From the NCBI GenBank assembly GCA_965227315.1, contig OZ245737.1, forward strand, positions 124,001 through 188,000: DNA of 64,000 nt, read 5' to 3'. Under the pieces are notes generated by a model. The model was not told the DNA's origin. It ran no database searches and saw only the letters and a list, made by a program, of their open reading frames with translations. Position 1 is the first letter of the stretch; every line of letters starts with the position of its first letter. Shown in pieces: positions 25,247 to 34,891 of the stretch. The position numbers and the translations under genes are program-made. This stretch comes from JANQHS01 sp965227315 (GTDB lineage: Bacteria; Bacteroidota; Bacteroidia; Cytophagales; CCMP332).

Positions 25247-27823
25247 TTAATGTTTAATGAATTTTCGGTCTTCATATCCCTGTACCCTTAACAAATAAAG
25301 TCCGGGAGGAATAGCGTTCAGATCAAGATCCTGAACCGAGCTATTGTCCAGTGCTCCCGAGATCAGGGTTTTGCCGGCCTGATCGATGATCTGATAGGGA
25401 AGGCTCATTTCGTCTGCATGATCCATCCCGATATATAGAATTCCATTGCTGGGATTGGGAAATACATTGATCTCAGAATTAGAGATCAAGGCTTCTTGTT
25501 GATAACTGAGCAATGTGTCATCTCTAAAAATACTGACCCAGTCAGGGCCTGACATGGTTACCGCTGCGGCATCATTGCTGTCAGCTACATCCATGTAGCA
25601 AGGTCTGGCAGGTAGGGGATAATCTGTTCCATTGACCCGCAGGTAACTCTGGGTATTTGCTCCTGACGCTGCAAGAAGATATGCGACCCTCCCGGAGTAC
25701 AATACATTAACCTGGATAGGAGTCAGATCGGGTCCAAAGCCAACAGTGTTGTTAAGAGCACCTGTTTGACCATCGAAAAATTGGACGGATTGGTCTCCGG
25801 AATTGGATAACAGGAATTGGTCTGTATATGGATCGTAGTCCACCCTTGTCGGGTTGTCGGCGGTATTGAAGGTTCCGAGAACACTTGAACTGGCACCATC
25901 GACCTGTAACAGGGAAAAGCTATCATCGTTTTTATTCAGAACTACTGCTCTTTGACCATCGGAAGAGAACGCGATCTGCGTTGGAAAGAGTCCAACGGCC
26001 AGGGTAGCCACAACGGATCGGGATTGCAGATCGATCACCTTGACATTATTATCGAAGCTTGCAGCCAATAAGGCATATTCACCGTCCGGAGAGATCCTTA
26101 GGTCCGAGAATATTCCCTGATTGGTCCAGGAAACGCCTATCACGCCTACAGGAATGGTATTAAGGGCCGTCACCTCATAATTCGGGTTGGGACCGCCAGG
26201 CGGTTCAATTCTCATGAAAGTCACCGTATTTGCCCTTGTGTTGGTGACCAAGGCCAGCGTATCTCCAGGTACAATACGAACGATGGACGGGCGATCCCCA
26301 ACCGGAACCGTACTCAAGGCGCTACCGGTATTGATGTCGATGGCTTTCACAGAGAAATCCTCATAGTCTGCAACCAGGCCTAATTCCCCATTGCTGGTCA
26401 GCGCACAACCAAAGGAACCATAGTTCATCCCGGAAACAAGATCATTGGCCTGGTTTGAATCGGAATAGAGTACGGAGGCAAACTTGGACAACTGATTGGA
26501 TACCAGGGCGACCTCTCCATCTTCCGATAAGGAAACGCGATATGGTGCGTCCGCTTCTTCCTGAGTTCCTGAAGAGATGTCTGCCAACAGGTTCAGTCCA
26601 CCAGGACCGAAATCAAAGCTATGCAGGTATTCTTTTCTCAATGCATCAACTCCAATGGCATAGTAGGACGAATCTGCAACCGCGCCCTTGGATTGTGAAA
26701 GGCCCGTGGAGGTGCCAATCACTGTTCCCTGGGCAATATCCACCAACTGGGAATAAAACCCGCCTCCCATGGCATACTGATGATCAAAAGAAGCCTGGAG
26801 CCAAAAGACAGTATTGGATGAGATCTGGCTAAAAGTTCCCGATCCGAAGTCTGCCTTGACCAACCCGGTTCCCATCCCGAGTATGACCTCTTCACCGGAA
26901 GCAGAAGGGGCGATATCCCGACAAAGAGAAAAAAGATTCAAACCGGTAAGGACAATTGAATCAAGCTTCAAACTATCCAGATCGATTTGGTAGATCACAG
27001 GTACTGTTCCGTTATTCAGCACAAGAACCATATTGGAATCAGCAGCTGCCATGGAGAAAGGATTGTCGATCTGAGAAAAGGTGGTATCAGCCGATCCGGA
27101 GAGAATATCGTGCACCCTGATTCCATTACCGCCCTCATTGATGGAAACAGCTTTTTGACCATCAGAGCTAATTGCAAAATCGAAATAATGAAAATCGGAT
27201 CTGTTGTTGGATGTGATGAAAGAGAAGCTTTGGATGCCAGAATAGAAACCATCCAGATGTCCTATCAGGCTATCATTGCTGAGATCGATCACATAGCATC
27301 TTTGGGAATCGACCGAGGAGACCAGCGCATGTCCATGTACCGGGTCGATACGGACCTGGTTTGGCTCTCCCGGAGTGCTGATGGTCTTGCTGACCTGTAA
27401 GGTGTTAAGATCAATGATGACGGTCTGATCCTTCAATGGCAGCGTGGCTATAGCCTTGTCATTGAGCACATCGACATACATGGGTGCACCAGCAAGCTCT
27501 ATGGAGGCGATGGGTGCCTTAAGGTTCCAGTCGATCACCGAGATATTGTTTGTCAGAAAATGGCAAACCAACAGGGCATCGCCCTGGTCAAAAAATTTCA
27601 TTCCCCGGATATAATCACCTTCTATGGAATCTCCTGGTTGGATATTTCGGAAGGAGGGAATCGATTGAATTGATTGCGGAGCGGGGGAGGAGGAAAAGAT
27701 CTGATTGATCTCTGCATCCCCATCTACTGAAACCCGATCCCTCAGCTGGCCGGAAGAGGGATGATATGCAAAGAGTAGACAAGAAAGGTACAGGACAAGG
27801 CACTCATTTTTCATGAAAGACAA
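25247..27823 (-). CDS. Secreted YVTN-type beta-propeller protein with T9SS sorting domain
   Basis: 858 residues. A signal peptide is followed by repeated seven-bladed-propeller strands (patterns such as VIDLSNDSLIGHLDG, VKVIDLQSRSVVATLAVG) covering about residues 60-760. The C-terminal type A T9SS sorting domain starts INVFPNPSNGILYIG and ends YEDRKFIKH. It should be exported across the outer membrane by the type IX system and anchored or released. A binding or scaffold role is likely; no enzyme motif is visible. Confidence 0.88.
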   Translation of the reverse strand: MSFMKNECLVLYLSCLLFAYHPSSGQLRDRVSVDGDAEINQIFSSSPAPQSIQSIPSFRNIQPGDSIEGDYIRGMKFFDQGDALLVCHFLTNNISVIDWNLKAPIASIELAGAPMYVDVLNDKAIATLPLKDQTVIIDLNTLQVSKTISTPGEPNQVRIDPVHGHALVSSVDSQRCYVIDLSNDSLIGHLDGFYSGIQSFSFITSNNRSDFHYFDFAISSDGQKAVSINEGGNGIRVHDILSGSADTTFSQIDNPFSMAAADSNMVLVLNNGTVPVIYQIDLDSLKLDSIVLTGLNLFSLCRDIAPSASGEEVILGMGTGLVKADFGSGTFSQISSNTVFWLQASFDHQYAMGGGFYSQLVDIAQGTVIGTSTGLSQSKGAVADSSYYAIGVDALRKEYLHSFDFGPGGLNLLADISSGTQEEADAPYRVSLSEDGEVALVSNQLSKFASVLYSDSNQANDLVSGMNYGSFGCALTSNGELGLVADYEDFSVKAIDINTGSALSTVPVGDRPSIVRIVPGDTLALVTNTRANTVTFMRIEPPGGPNPNYEVTALNTIPVGVIGVSWTNQGIFSDLRISPDGEYALLAASFDNNVKVIDLQSRSVVATLAVGLFPTQIAFSSDGQRAVVLNKNDDSFSLLQVDGASSSVLGTFNTADNPTRVDYDPYTDQFLLSNSGDQSVQFFDGQTGALNNTVGFGPDLTPIQVNVLYSGRVAYLLAASGANTQSYLRVNGTDYPLPARPCYMDVADSNDAAAVTMSGPDWVSIFRDDTLLSYQQEALISNSEINVFPNPSNGILYIGMDHADEMSLPYQIIDQAGKTLISGALDNSSVQDLDLNAIPPGLYLLRVQGYEDRKFIKH

Positions 27824-28224
27824 TTTTGACTGAAATTAAGAATTGCTTGCTAAAGTAATTTGCTGTACGATTGAGAATAATTCGAATCCTGATGTTCACC
27901 CAAAGGAGGTGATTCGAAGGAGCAAGAGCTGGCTGACTTTGTTAGCTCCTCATCCATATGTTGAGAAGGCTACTCCTTTTTCCTGTTAACCACTTTTAAT
28001 GACTACTCGACGTGGACGATTTTGACCCTGGCTTGGTCAGGGAATCCATTGAGGGATAGAAGAACTTGGTTATGTTCAACCATTTGGTTTGATCCGGGTA
28101 CATGGATCTCAATATGAAGAAGATCATCAATTAATTGCCCCATCATCCCCGTCCTGATCCGCTAAAGGAATTTCACAATGGATTCATTCGAGGTATTCTT
28201 AATGTAGGGTAAGCTCGTCATCTT
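27824..28224. other. Intergenic region of 401 bases with a hairpin and one small ORF
   Basis: It lies between the divergent T9SS propeller and AraC genes. It holds a small hairpin (AGGAGC at 27918-27923 pairing with GCTCCT at 27945-27950), an isolated SD-like string at 27902-27914 with no start codon after it, and a 47-codon minus-strand ORF listed separately. No clear promoter motif was found. Confidence 0.4.
28003..28146 (-). CDS. Possible 47-residue ORF or gene remnant
   Basis: It starts MMGQLIDDLLHIEIHVP and ends ARVKIVHVE. The mixed hydrophobic and charged pattern looks protein-like, but it has no recognised homology and an in-frame stop lies shortly upstream. It may be the 3' fragment of a decayed gene in this large intergenic gap. 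Confidence 0.22.
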   Translation of the reverse strand: MMGQLIDDLLHIEIHVPGSNQMVEHNQVLLSLNGFPDQARVKIVHVE

Positions 28225-29352
28225 ATGTCATCAACCGTTTCAACCATATTGTTGATACACGCTGCAGTACAGGGAATATTCATAGCGGCGATCCTTCTCT
28301 TGATCAACAAGGGAAATGGAAAAGCAAAGCTTTTCCTGGCTTGTTTATCATTGCTGATCAGCGGTTTTCTCCTCTATTATCTCTATGAGAAATACGAGTA
28401 TTTCACTGCCTACCCCAACCTTATCTGGGTCAGTGCTCCAGCTTGGTTTCTGCTTGGCCCCTTTGTCTTTTTTTTCACCTTGTACCTGATCAAGCCCGAA
28501 AGAAAACCGAAATACATCGACCTGGTACACCTCTTCCCGTTCATGCTCGGAGTCTGGCATATATTTCCCTTTTATGCCTTGCCTGCTCATGAAAAGCTGG
28601 AATACTTCAGATCTTTTTACTCTCCCGAAGTCTATACTCTTGATCTTTACTCCTTATCAAACCTTGCTTTATCTCTTCTCTACATTCTTGCTTCCTTGAT
28701 CATTTTCCAGGGCTTTTATCGAAGTGTAAAAGAGAAGATGAGATCCAAATCCAAAAAATTGCTTCTTCATACAAGGGCATTCCTGGCCTCTTTGGCGTTT
28801 TTCTTTGGAATCGCTCTATCGATAACATTTTTCCTTCCTGATTTTTTTGGTCATATCGCTCGTCATGCCGATCTGCTGTTCATCATTCTGGCCCTGTCCA
28901 CACATATCCTCGGTCTGACCTTCCTGAAAGCAAATGAGTATCCGATCTCCTATCGATGGGACATCCGGGGAGAGGGCGCGGGCAGGAATAAAAATGAACT
29001 CCGACGGCTGGCCGAAAGAATTGAGAATACCTTGACAGGAGCCAAGGGCTATTTGCAACCCGGCTATCGAATCTCAAATCTGGAAACGGACACGGGAATA
29101 CCCAGTTACCAGTTATCCCGCGTGATCAACGATTATCATCATACAAATTTCAATGACCTGATCAATGGATATCGGATAAAGGAAGCCTGTGAGCGACTGT
29201 CCAATCCTGTGGAAATGCAATTTACCTTTGAAGCCATTGCCAGATCCAGTGGTTTCAACAGTACTGCCTCATTTTACAGAGCCTTCAAGAAACAGGTGGG
29301 AAAAACCCCCAGACAATTCCAGCAGGAGAATGAATTTGTCTCAAAATCATAA
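28225..29352 (+). CDS. AraC-type regulator with 7TM N-terminal domain
   Basis: 375 residues. About seven hydrophobic helices fill residues 5-235, and a C-terminal AraC HTH follows (YQLSRVINDYHHTNFNDLIN and FEAIARSSGFNSTASFYRAF ending KQVGKTPRQF). This membrane-tethered AraC layout is common in Bacteroidota. It senses a signal at the membrane and binds DNA directly. The target may be the downstream FG-GAP gene, but no operator was identified. Confidence 0.88.
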   Translation: MSSTVSTILLIHAAVQGIFIAAILLLINKGNGKAKLFLACLSLLISGFLLYYLYEKYEYFTAYPNLIWVSAPAWFLLGPFVFFFTLYLIKPERKPKYIDLVHLFPFMLGVWHIFPFYALPAHEKLEYFRSFYSPEVYTLDLYSLSNLALSLLYILASLIIFQGFYRSVKEKMRSKSKKLLLHTRAFLASLAFFFGIALSITFFLPDFFGHIARHADLLFIILALSTHILGLTFLKANEYPISYRWDIRGEGAGRNKNELRRLAERIENTLTGAKGYLQPGYRISNLETDTGIPSYQLSRVINDYHHTNFNDLINGYRIKEACERLSNPVEMQFTFEAIARSSGFNSTASFYRAFKKQVGKTPRQFQQENEFVSKS

Positions 29353-29423
29353 TATGAAATAAGAGCGAGTGGATTTTTAGAATAAACCAGGAAATGCAAC
29401 TGCTTTTTTGGGTCAAAAAAAGC

Positions 29424-31199
29424 ATGCAAAAGATTTTCCTCTTTGTTTTCCTTTCAACACAATGCCTGGCACAAAATTTTTCAAGGATATCCGGACCTTC
29501 GGGGACTATAGGCAACCCGGCACTGGATGATTACTGGACCGGAGCTGCATGGGTGGATGTTGATAATGACGGAGATCTGGACCTATTCCTGACCAACCGA
29601 ATTCCCGGTACAGCTCCAAGGCAAAACATCCTTTACAAGAACGATGCTTCATCCTTTACAAAAGTGACCAATAATCCCATCGTCAATCGAGTCGGTCATT
29701 GGTTTGGAACCACATGGGCCGATTTCGACAATGACGGAGACCAGGACTGCTTTACCAATGGCTATCCGGGAATGCTCATGGTGAATGACGGTCTTGGAAA
29801 TTTCTCCAGGAAAACAGGAGGGGTGATCGATGATCCCTACATCATCGGAACAGGATGTTCCTGGGTGGACATTGACAATGATGGTTTTCTTGATCTGTTG
29901 GTTATAGCTCCCAATTGGATCACGCCACCTCCCGGGGTCGCACAGCCGGGCGCACCATATCTGTTGTTGGGAAATGGTCCTCCCAATTTCAATTTTACCA
30001 TCTTCCAGGACAGCACGTTTTTGAGCGAAGGGCCGAGCACCTATCTGGATCCATTGTTTATTGATTATGATGATGATGGGGATCAGGATCTTTTTGTCGG
30101 GATGGGCTCAGGGACCAGTCTTCCCGACTTCACGCTGAGAAACCTGCTGGTTGAAACGGGAAATTTGGGTTTTGAGCGGATCAATGACCAGATCCTCGGC
30201 CTGGATTCGGTTGAGGGAAACCAATGGGCCTTTGTCGATATAGACAATGATCTGGACCTGGATGGCTACCTTGCCAATTGGGCTCATTTGGTTCAGCAAC
30301 AGACCATCCCTAGAACCAATAACCTTTACAGAAATCAGGCTGGATCTTTCGTGAAAGACACCCTGGATCCAATTGCAAGAATTCCTTCCCTGACCACGAC
30401 AAGTCTTTGGGGGGATTATGACAATGATGCTGACCAGGACCTAATTCTGGTTTCGGATTCGGGTTTCCTGCTGCAATACTTTCAAAATGACGGCGATGGG
30501 AATTTTCAGGAAATATTCATTCCAAATTTTAGCCTGCTGAATTTACACCAAAGCGGAGGCTCAGTAGGGGATTATGATGTGGACGGCGACCTTGATGTCT
30601 ATATACCCGGGCCGGGGGAGCATTCGGCTTTCTTTGTCAACGATGTGCAAAACCAAAACTGGGTTGAATTTGAGCTGAGGGGATCACCTTCCAATAGATC
30701 TGGCATTGGGTCAAAAATTCTTATCAAGGCCAATATTCAGGGCCAGGAGAAATGGCAAAGAAGGGATGTTGTAGGTAGCGGAACGTTTTTCGGTAACAAT
30801 TCACTGATCCAGCACTTTGGACTTGCCGATGCCACTATGATCGACAGTATGATCATTAAATGGCCATCGGGAAATGAGGATGTGATCATCAATATTTCCA
30901 GTGGAAAAAAATATATCGTTGAGGAAGGAGGTACCATTTTGGGATTAAATCAGGGAATACAACCTCCTGTTGACGACTTCCAGATCTTCCCTAACCCTGT
31001 GGAAGAAGAGATCAACATCCGGCTTCTGGATACCGAAAACCATGTATTTGAGATTTGCATTCTCGACCCCAGGGGAAATCAACTCGGACCAACCAGATAC
31101 GCATCAAACATCAATACCCAAGGGCTTGATCCCGGCGTATACTTTTTGCGGATCACCAGGGGCCATATGGTGGGGACCAAAAAATTCATCAAGCAGTAG
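29424..31199 (+). CDS. Secreted FG-GAP/ASPIC-UnbV protein with T9SS sorting domain
   Basis: 592 residues from the ATG at 29424. This start is preferred to 29394 because it opens directly with the signal peptide MQKIFLFVFLSTQCLA. Several FG-GAP/VCBS repeats carry calcium-binding loops (VDVDNDGDLDLFL, ADFDNDGDQDCF, VDIDNDGFLDLL). A CRTAC1-type ASPIC/UnbV segment (about 395-490) and a type A T9SS domain (FQIFPNPVEEEINI to TKKFIKQ) follow. It is a surface adhesin-like propeller; the ligand is unknown. Confidence 0.88.
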   Translation: MQKIFLFVFLSTQCLAQNFSRISGPSGTIGNPALDDYWTGAAWVDVDNDGDLDLFLTNRIPGTAPRQNILYKNDASSFTKVTNNPIVNRVGHWFGTTWADFDNDGDQDCFTNGYPGMLMVNDGLGNFSRKTGGVIDDPYIIGTGCSWVDIDNDGFLDLLVIAPNWITPPPGVAQPGAPYLLLGNGPPNFNFTIFQDSTFLSEGPSTYLDPLFIDYDDDGDQDLFVGMGSGTSLPDFTLRNLLVETGNLGFERINDQILGLDSVEGNQWAFVDIDNDLDLDGYLANWAHLVQQQTIPRTNNLYRNQAGSFVKDTLDPIARIPSLTTTSLWGDYDNDADQDLILVSDSGFLLQYFQNDGDGNFQEIFIPNFSLLNLHQSGGSVGDYDVDGDLDVYIPGPGEHSAFFVNDVQNQNWVEFELRGSPSNRSGIGSKILIKANIQGQEKWQRRDVVGSGTFFGNNSLIQHFGLADATMIDSMIIKWPSGNEDVIINISSGKKYIVEEGGTILGLNQGIQPPVDDFQIFPNPVEEEINIRLLDTENHVFEICILDPRGNQLGPTRYASNINTQGLDPGVYFLRITRGHMVGTKKFIKQ

Positions 31200-31238
31200 T
31201 GGAACGATTTATTGCCCTACTTCCTTTTCTTTTGAGGA

Positions 31239-32147
31239 ATGAAAAGGAGGGATTTTGGAAAATCAATAATCGGTCTGGGAGCTATGAGCAGTCTTGGTAC
31301 TTTGAGTTCAATTCAATCGTTGGCCAATTCCTTTCAGGAAGAGGATTATACTTTCCCAGTACTGTTTATCGGCCATGGTAATCCATATAATGCCATTCAG
31401 GAAAATGAATTCAATCAGGAATGGAAAAGGGTGGCTGACAAACTACCGAAACCCAAGGCAATTCTATGTATATCCGCACATTGGCTTACCAAGGGCACCT
31501 GGGTCACTGCTATGGAAAAGCCAAGGACCATCCACGATTTTTCGGGCTTCTCTGAAGAGCTCTTTTCCGTCCAATATCCGGCTCCCGGGAATCCTGATCT
31601 GGCGAATGAAGCGAGCAGGATCATTGGATCTACAGAGCTGAAGATGGATCATGAATGGGGCTTTGATCATGGGGCCTGGAGTGTGACAAAAAAGATGTAT
31701 CCGGATGCGGATATTCCAATGATCCAACTGAGTATTGACTACCATAAAAACGGGCAATACCATTATGATCTGGCCAGGGAACTGATGCCTTTGAGAAAAA
31801 AGGGGGTTCTGATCCTTGCGAGTGGAAATATGGTTCATAACCTTCGTCGAATGGTTATACCCGAAAGCAATCTGCCCTTGGCTGAAAGGTCCAATATCGA
31901 GTACGGATTGGATTGGGCTGTCGAAAGCAATGAGCTGTTCAAGAAAAAGATCCTGTCAGGAGATTTTGAGGCGCTGGTGGACTACAAGAAACTTGGAAAA
32001 GCGGTAAGTCTTTCGGTTCCAACACCTGATCATTATTATCCTTTGCTCTATGCCCTTGCCTTAAACTCCGGTCAGGAGGAAACCAAAATATTCAATGACA
32101 AGTGTGTTGCAGGGTCCATCTCCATGACCTCCGTACAGATCGGCTAA
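31239..32147 (+). CDS. ygiD: 4,5-DOPA dioxygenase extradiol-like protein (YgiD family)
   Basis: 302 residues. The N-terminus KRRDFGKSIIGLGAMSSLG is a Tat-like twin-arginine signal, unusual for the cytoplasmic E. coli homologue. The LigB/YgiD fold is clear: FIGHGNP, CISAHW, EWGFDHGAWSV and ASGNMVHNLRR supply the metal-binding histidines. The family opens catechol rings with non-haem iron or zinc. It follows the FG-GAP gene by 39 bases on the same strand. Confidence 0.88.
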   Translation: MKRRDFGKSIIGLGAMSSLGTLSSIQSLANSFQEEDYTFPVLFIGHGNPYNAIQENEFNQEWKRVADKLPKPKAILCISAHWLTKGTWVTAMEKPRTIHDFSGFSEELFSVQYPAPGNPDLANEASRIIGSTELKMDHEWGFDHGAWSVTKKMYPDADIPMIQLSIDYHKNGQYHYDLARELMPLRKKGVLILASGNMVHNLRRMVIPESNLPLAERSNIEYGLDWAVESNELFKKKILSGDFEALVDYKKLGKAVSLSVPTPDHYYPLLYALALNSGQEETKIFNDKCVAGSISMTSVQIG

Positions 32148-32256
32148 TTTCCACCTGTCAATGAGACAGGCCAGTGGAATAATAAGTCATCATTTGATAA
32201 CTTGTCCAAAGAAAGAAGCAACAGCTTTATTTCGAACTTAGACCAAAACAATAGCT

Positions 32257-32589
32257 ATGAAAAAGTATATCGTAATCTATCATGCACCCGCTGAGGCCAT
32301 GGCTCAAATGGCAGATATTACACCTGAGCAAAGAGAAGAAGGAATGAAGCCCTGGATGGAATGGGCCGCCAAATGTGGAGAACAACTTGTCGATCTTGGA
32401 ACACCTCTTATGGGTGGATTGGCGCTTTCTCCGGGAGGAGGGAGTGCGCCAAGCGATAAAGAAGTCACCGGGTATTCTATACTCCAAGCCGAAGATATGG
32501 ACGGAGCTGTGGCCCTCCTGCAGGGACATCCGCACCTGAATTGGACTGGTGGTTGTTCAATTGAGGTACACGAAAGCATGCCCCTTTAG
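32257..32589 (+). CDS. YCII-related domain protein
   Basis: 110 residues with the YCII alpha/beta ferredoxin-like fold: MKKYIVIYHAP start, LMGGLALSPGGG, and YSILQAEDMDGAVALLQGHP with the conserved His. Members act as small hydrolases or signalling-linked proteins, and the function here is unknown. It is followed directly by a strong hairpin terminator. Confidence 0.85.
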   Translation: MKKYIVIYHAPAEAMAQMADITPEQREEGMKPWMEWAAKCGEQLVDLGTPLMGGLALSPGGGSAPSDKEVTGYSILQAEDMDGAVALLQGHPHLNWTGGCSIEVHESMPL

Positions 32590-32591
32590 GC

Positions 32592-32618
32592 AGAAGCCCG
32601 GCTATGCCGGGCTTCTTT
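32592..32618 (+). terminator. Strong hairpin terminator after the YCII gene
   Basis: A perfect 11-base stem (AGAAGCCCGGC pairing with GCCGGGCTTCT) around a three-base loop, followed by a short T-rich tract. It may serve both converging genes, although the U-run on the minus strand is poor. Confidence 0.8.
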
Positions 32619-32621
32619 ACT

Positions 32622-33275
32622 CTAGGCTTGTACAAATTCCGCTTTAGCCTGAAATGGTCTTAGGAAGATCGGAACAAGGTAACTCTGAATGATCGAGATT
32701 ACCACGCCGATCTGATCTGTGAATCCATGGGGTTCACCGGTAGAAAGGAGTAAGGCCTGAAGGGGCAATGGTCCCAGGATCAGCAGCATGTACTTCAGGT
32801 TTTTCGGCCCCCAGGGGATCAATACCTCTTCGGAGTTCATGTCCTCGCGGATCATCAGAAGAAGTACGATCACCGAAGCAAGTCCGATCGGGATCACAAA
32901 CCAGAAAAGGGAAACGTGGACCCCGAGTGTGTCCCCATGGAACATGGCATCATCCATCATAAAAACCTGGTAGGCATAGTTTCCAATGGTCAAAAAGAAC
33001 CAGGCAATGCAGAGTCCGTAAAACCAAAGCCTCTTTTTTAACCAGAAAAAGGAGTAAAACAATGCCCCGAAAAACAGGAACTGAAGAATGAGATACCAAA
33101 AGTCCCCTTCCAGGCCTGCACCGCTGTAAGAAATGCCATAGAGCACGGTTCCCCAGAGATATGAGTCTCCATCCAGCAATGATCTCAAAAAGGGCAGCCA
33201 GATCATCATAAAGGTGATGGATACCAGGAAGGCAAAAAAGGTCTTGAGTTTTGTTGATTTTCGATAAGCTATCAT
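32622..33275 (-). CDS. Multi-pass membrane protein of unknown function
   Basis: 217 residues with about six hydrophobic helices (for example FFAFLVSITFMMIWLPFL, LFWFVIPIGLASVIVLLLM). It has no recognised domain or signature residues. It is upstream of, and on the opposite strand to, the YCII gene; a LytTR gene follows upstream on the same strand after 113 bases. Function unknown. Confidence 0.6.
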   Translation of the reverse strand: MIAYRKSTKLKTFFAFLVSITFMMIWLPFLRSLLDGDSYLWGTVLYGISYSGAGLEGDFWYLILQFLFFGALFYSFFWLKKRLWFYGLCIAWFFLTIGNYAYQVFMMDDAMFHGDTLGVHVSLFWFVIPIGLASVIVLLLMIREDMNSEEVLIPWGPKNLKYMLLILGPLPLQALLLSTGEPHGFTDQIGVVISIIQSYLVPIFLRPFQAKAEFVQA

Positions 33276-33388
33276 TTTCGTCGTTTAATTTGATTCCGGG
33301 GCCAAGAAAGAACGATCAGGCAGGGCGATCAAAAAAAACAGACCCTATGGGATGAAAAGGCATTATTTGGGATGAACGCGAAAGCCTC

Positions 33389-34246
33389 TCACCCTTCCAA
33401 GGCCAGTTCGAAAACCGCATTCATGTATTGTGAACCCACGGGGATGGGATGCTGAATATGCTGCAGATGAATAGATAGCTTGTTCCGGTTTCCTGATGCG
33501 GATTGCAGATGCATTTTGTTGATCAAAAAGGATCTATGAACACGGAGAAGGGCTGGATCCGGTTTCTCGGCCTCCAAAGTCTTCAGACTTTTCCTGACCA
33601 ATTCTTTTCTTGTTGCTCCGTTCAGCAAATAGTGAATGGCAATGTAATTATCCTCGGATTCCACGAACAACAGATTCTGGAGGGGCAGAGTGAAACGATC
33701 CTTTTGGTTGTCCGCCAAGACCGTTAACAGTCGATCCGGGGAGCCCGGTTTATAGGCAAAACGATAGGCCTGTTCCAGGCTTTGATTCAGATTCCTGATC
33801 CTAAAATAGACCCATAAGCCTGAGAGAGGGATGAGCATCATTATTCCAACGTTGAGAATAAACTCGAAGTAGCTACTCAGGGAGAAGTCATGCCATCCTC
33901 CCAGATAATTGTATAAAAGGAAGATGCCGCCACTCAACCAAAGCACCGACCAGAGGATCCAAAACAACACATGTAGGCGAGTAAAATCCGACCTCAACAA
34001 TTTCCTGATCAGGAATTCATTGGTCGAGAGTAGGACCATGGTCCACAGGCCCATGACCGACATCAGGATCAGAAATGTTGAGGAGATGCGCTCGGAGGGA
34101 TCATAATTGTTTACTCCAAAGGGTTGAAAAAAAAGGAGGAACAGCGATATGAAAATCCCGGTAGAAACGATGAAGGCCAGTTTTTCCCTGCCAGACCAGT
34201 TTGATACTTTTTTCTCAAGATATTTTTGGATCGACTCTCTCACCAT
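33389..34246 (-). CDS. LytTR-family DNA-binding regulator with membrane N-terminus
   Basis: 285 residues from the ATG at 34246. This start was chosen because it follows a near TAnnTTTG promoter by a few bases; an upstream ATG at 34279 would add 11 residues. Four hydrophobic helices (about 25-145) precede a C-terminal LytTR DNA-binding domain (NLLFVESEDNYIAIHYLL, LRVHRSFLINK). Membrane-tethered LytTR proteins are common in Bacteroidota and bind direct repeats. Target unknown. Confidence 0.82.
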   Translation of the reverse strand: MVRESIQKYLEKKVSNWSGREKLAFIVSTGIFISLFLLFFQPFGVNNYDPSERISSTFLILMSVMGLWTMVLLSTNEFLIRKLLRSDFTRLHVLFWILWSVLWLSGGIFLLYNYLGGWHDFSLSSYFEFILNVGIMMLIPLSGLWVYFRIRNLNQSLEQAYRFAYKPGSPDRLLTVLADNQKDRFTLPLQNLLFVESEDNYIAIHYLLNGATRKELVRKSLKTLEAEKPDPALLRVHRSFLINKMHLQSASGNRNKLSIHLQHIQHPIPVGSQYMNAVFELALEG

Positions 34247-34429
34247 CGCAAAAATGATCGATTCAGCACATGGTGTCAAAATAAGACCTGAATTTCAGAT
34301 CATCTGTATCAAGCAAAGATCATTACAGGGAATGCTCATGATCCCTTGTGTAAAGAGCCGGGTAGTTTTCCTATTTGTCCAACATGGATGCATATAAGAA
34401 AAGCCATGAAGGGACGTTAAATTGGCACT

Positions 34430-34816
34430 GTGATCAGTCGAATTCGAAATAGCATATTCACAAATGTCATTTGGGGACTGATGGGGCTCTACCTGCTCAA
34501 CATCAGTGTTGACACAGCAGACCCCAATCCTGAGCATATCCCCGAGGACCTATCCTTTAACGACCAGGAAAGCATTGTTGAAATCATTGTAGAGCAGGTT
34601 TTGGGTTATGAGAATGCCATCAAAGAGTATGACGACCACGACACCGAAGATCACAACGAGAAAAAGAATTTGAAGATCGAATTGTTGGTTCATTGGACCT
34701 CTGCGGATAAAAGTGCTCACCAACATCTCACTGAAAAGAAAGATCTCTATTCTGACTATGATGCCAGGCTAGCAAAAGGCTTCATAGAAATCGACAGCCC
34801 CCCACCCAAAGCTTGA
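34430..34816 (+). CDS. Small protein with hydrophobic start and acidic middle, upstream of an outer-membrane barrel
   Basis: 128 residues starting with GTG. A single hydrophobic segment (about 8-25) is followed by PEDLSFNDQESIVEIIVEQV, an Asp/His/Glu-rich stretch and a tail ending IDSPPPKA. It lies 75 bases upstream of the barrel gene on the same strand. It is a Bacteroidota small-protein type known to me only as hypothetical. The DDHDTEDH patch could bind metal, but this is not shown. Confidence 0.55.
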   Translation: MISRIRNSIFTNVIWGLMGLYLLNISVDTADPNPEHIPEDLSFNDQESIVEIIVEQVLGYENAIKEYDDHDTEDHNEKKNLKIELLVHWTSADKSAHQHLTEKKDLYSDYDARLAKGFIEIDSPPPKA

Positions 34817-34891
34817 TTTGTTTACGGCCCTTAAACCCCCATGACCATTCGGCCATGAGGTGATTTCCATTGCTTAAAAAACAAATCAAAC

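Noticed and set aside
27902..27914. Strong Shine-Dalgarno-like string AAAGGAGGTGATT
   Set aside because: No start codon or ORF follows at a suitable distance, and Bacteroidota rely little on such sites.
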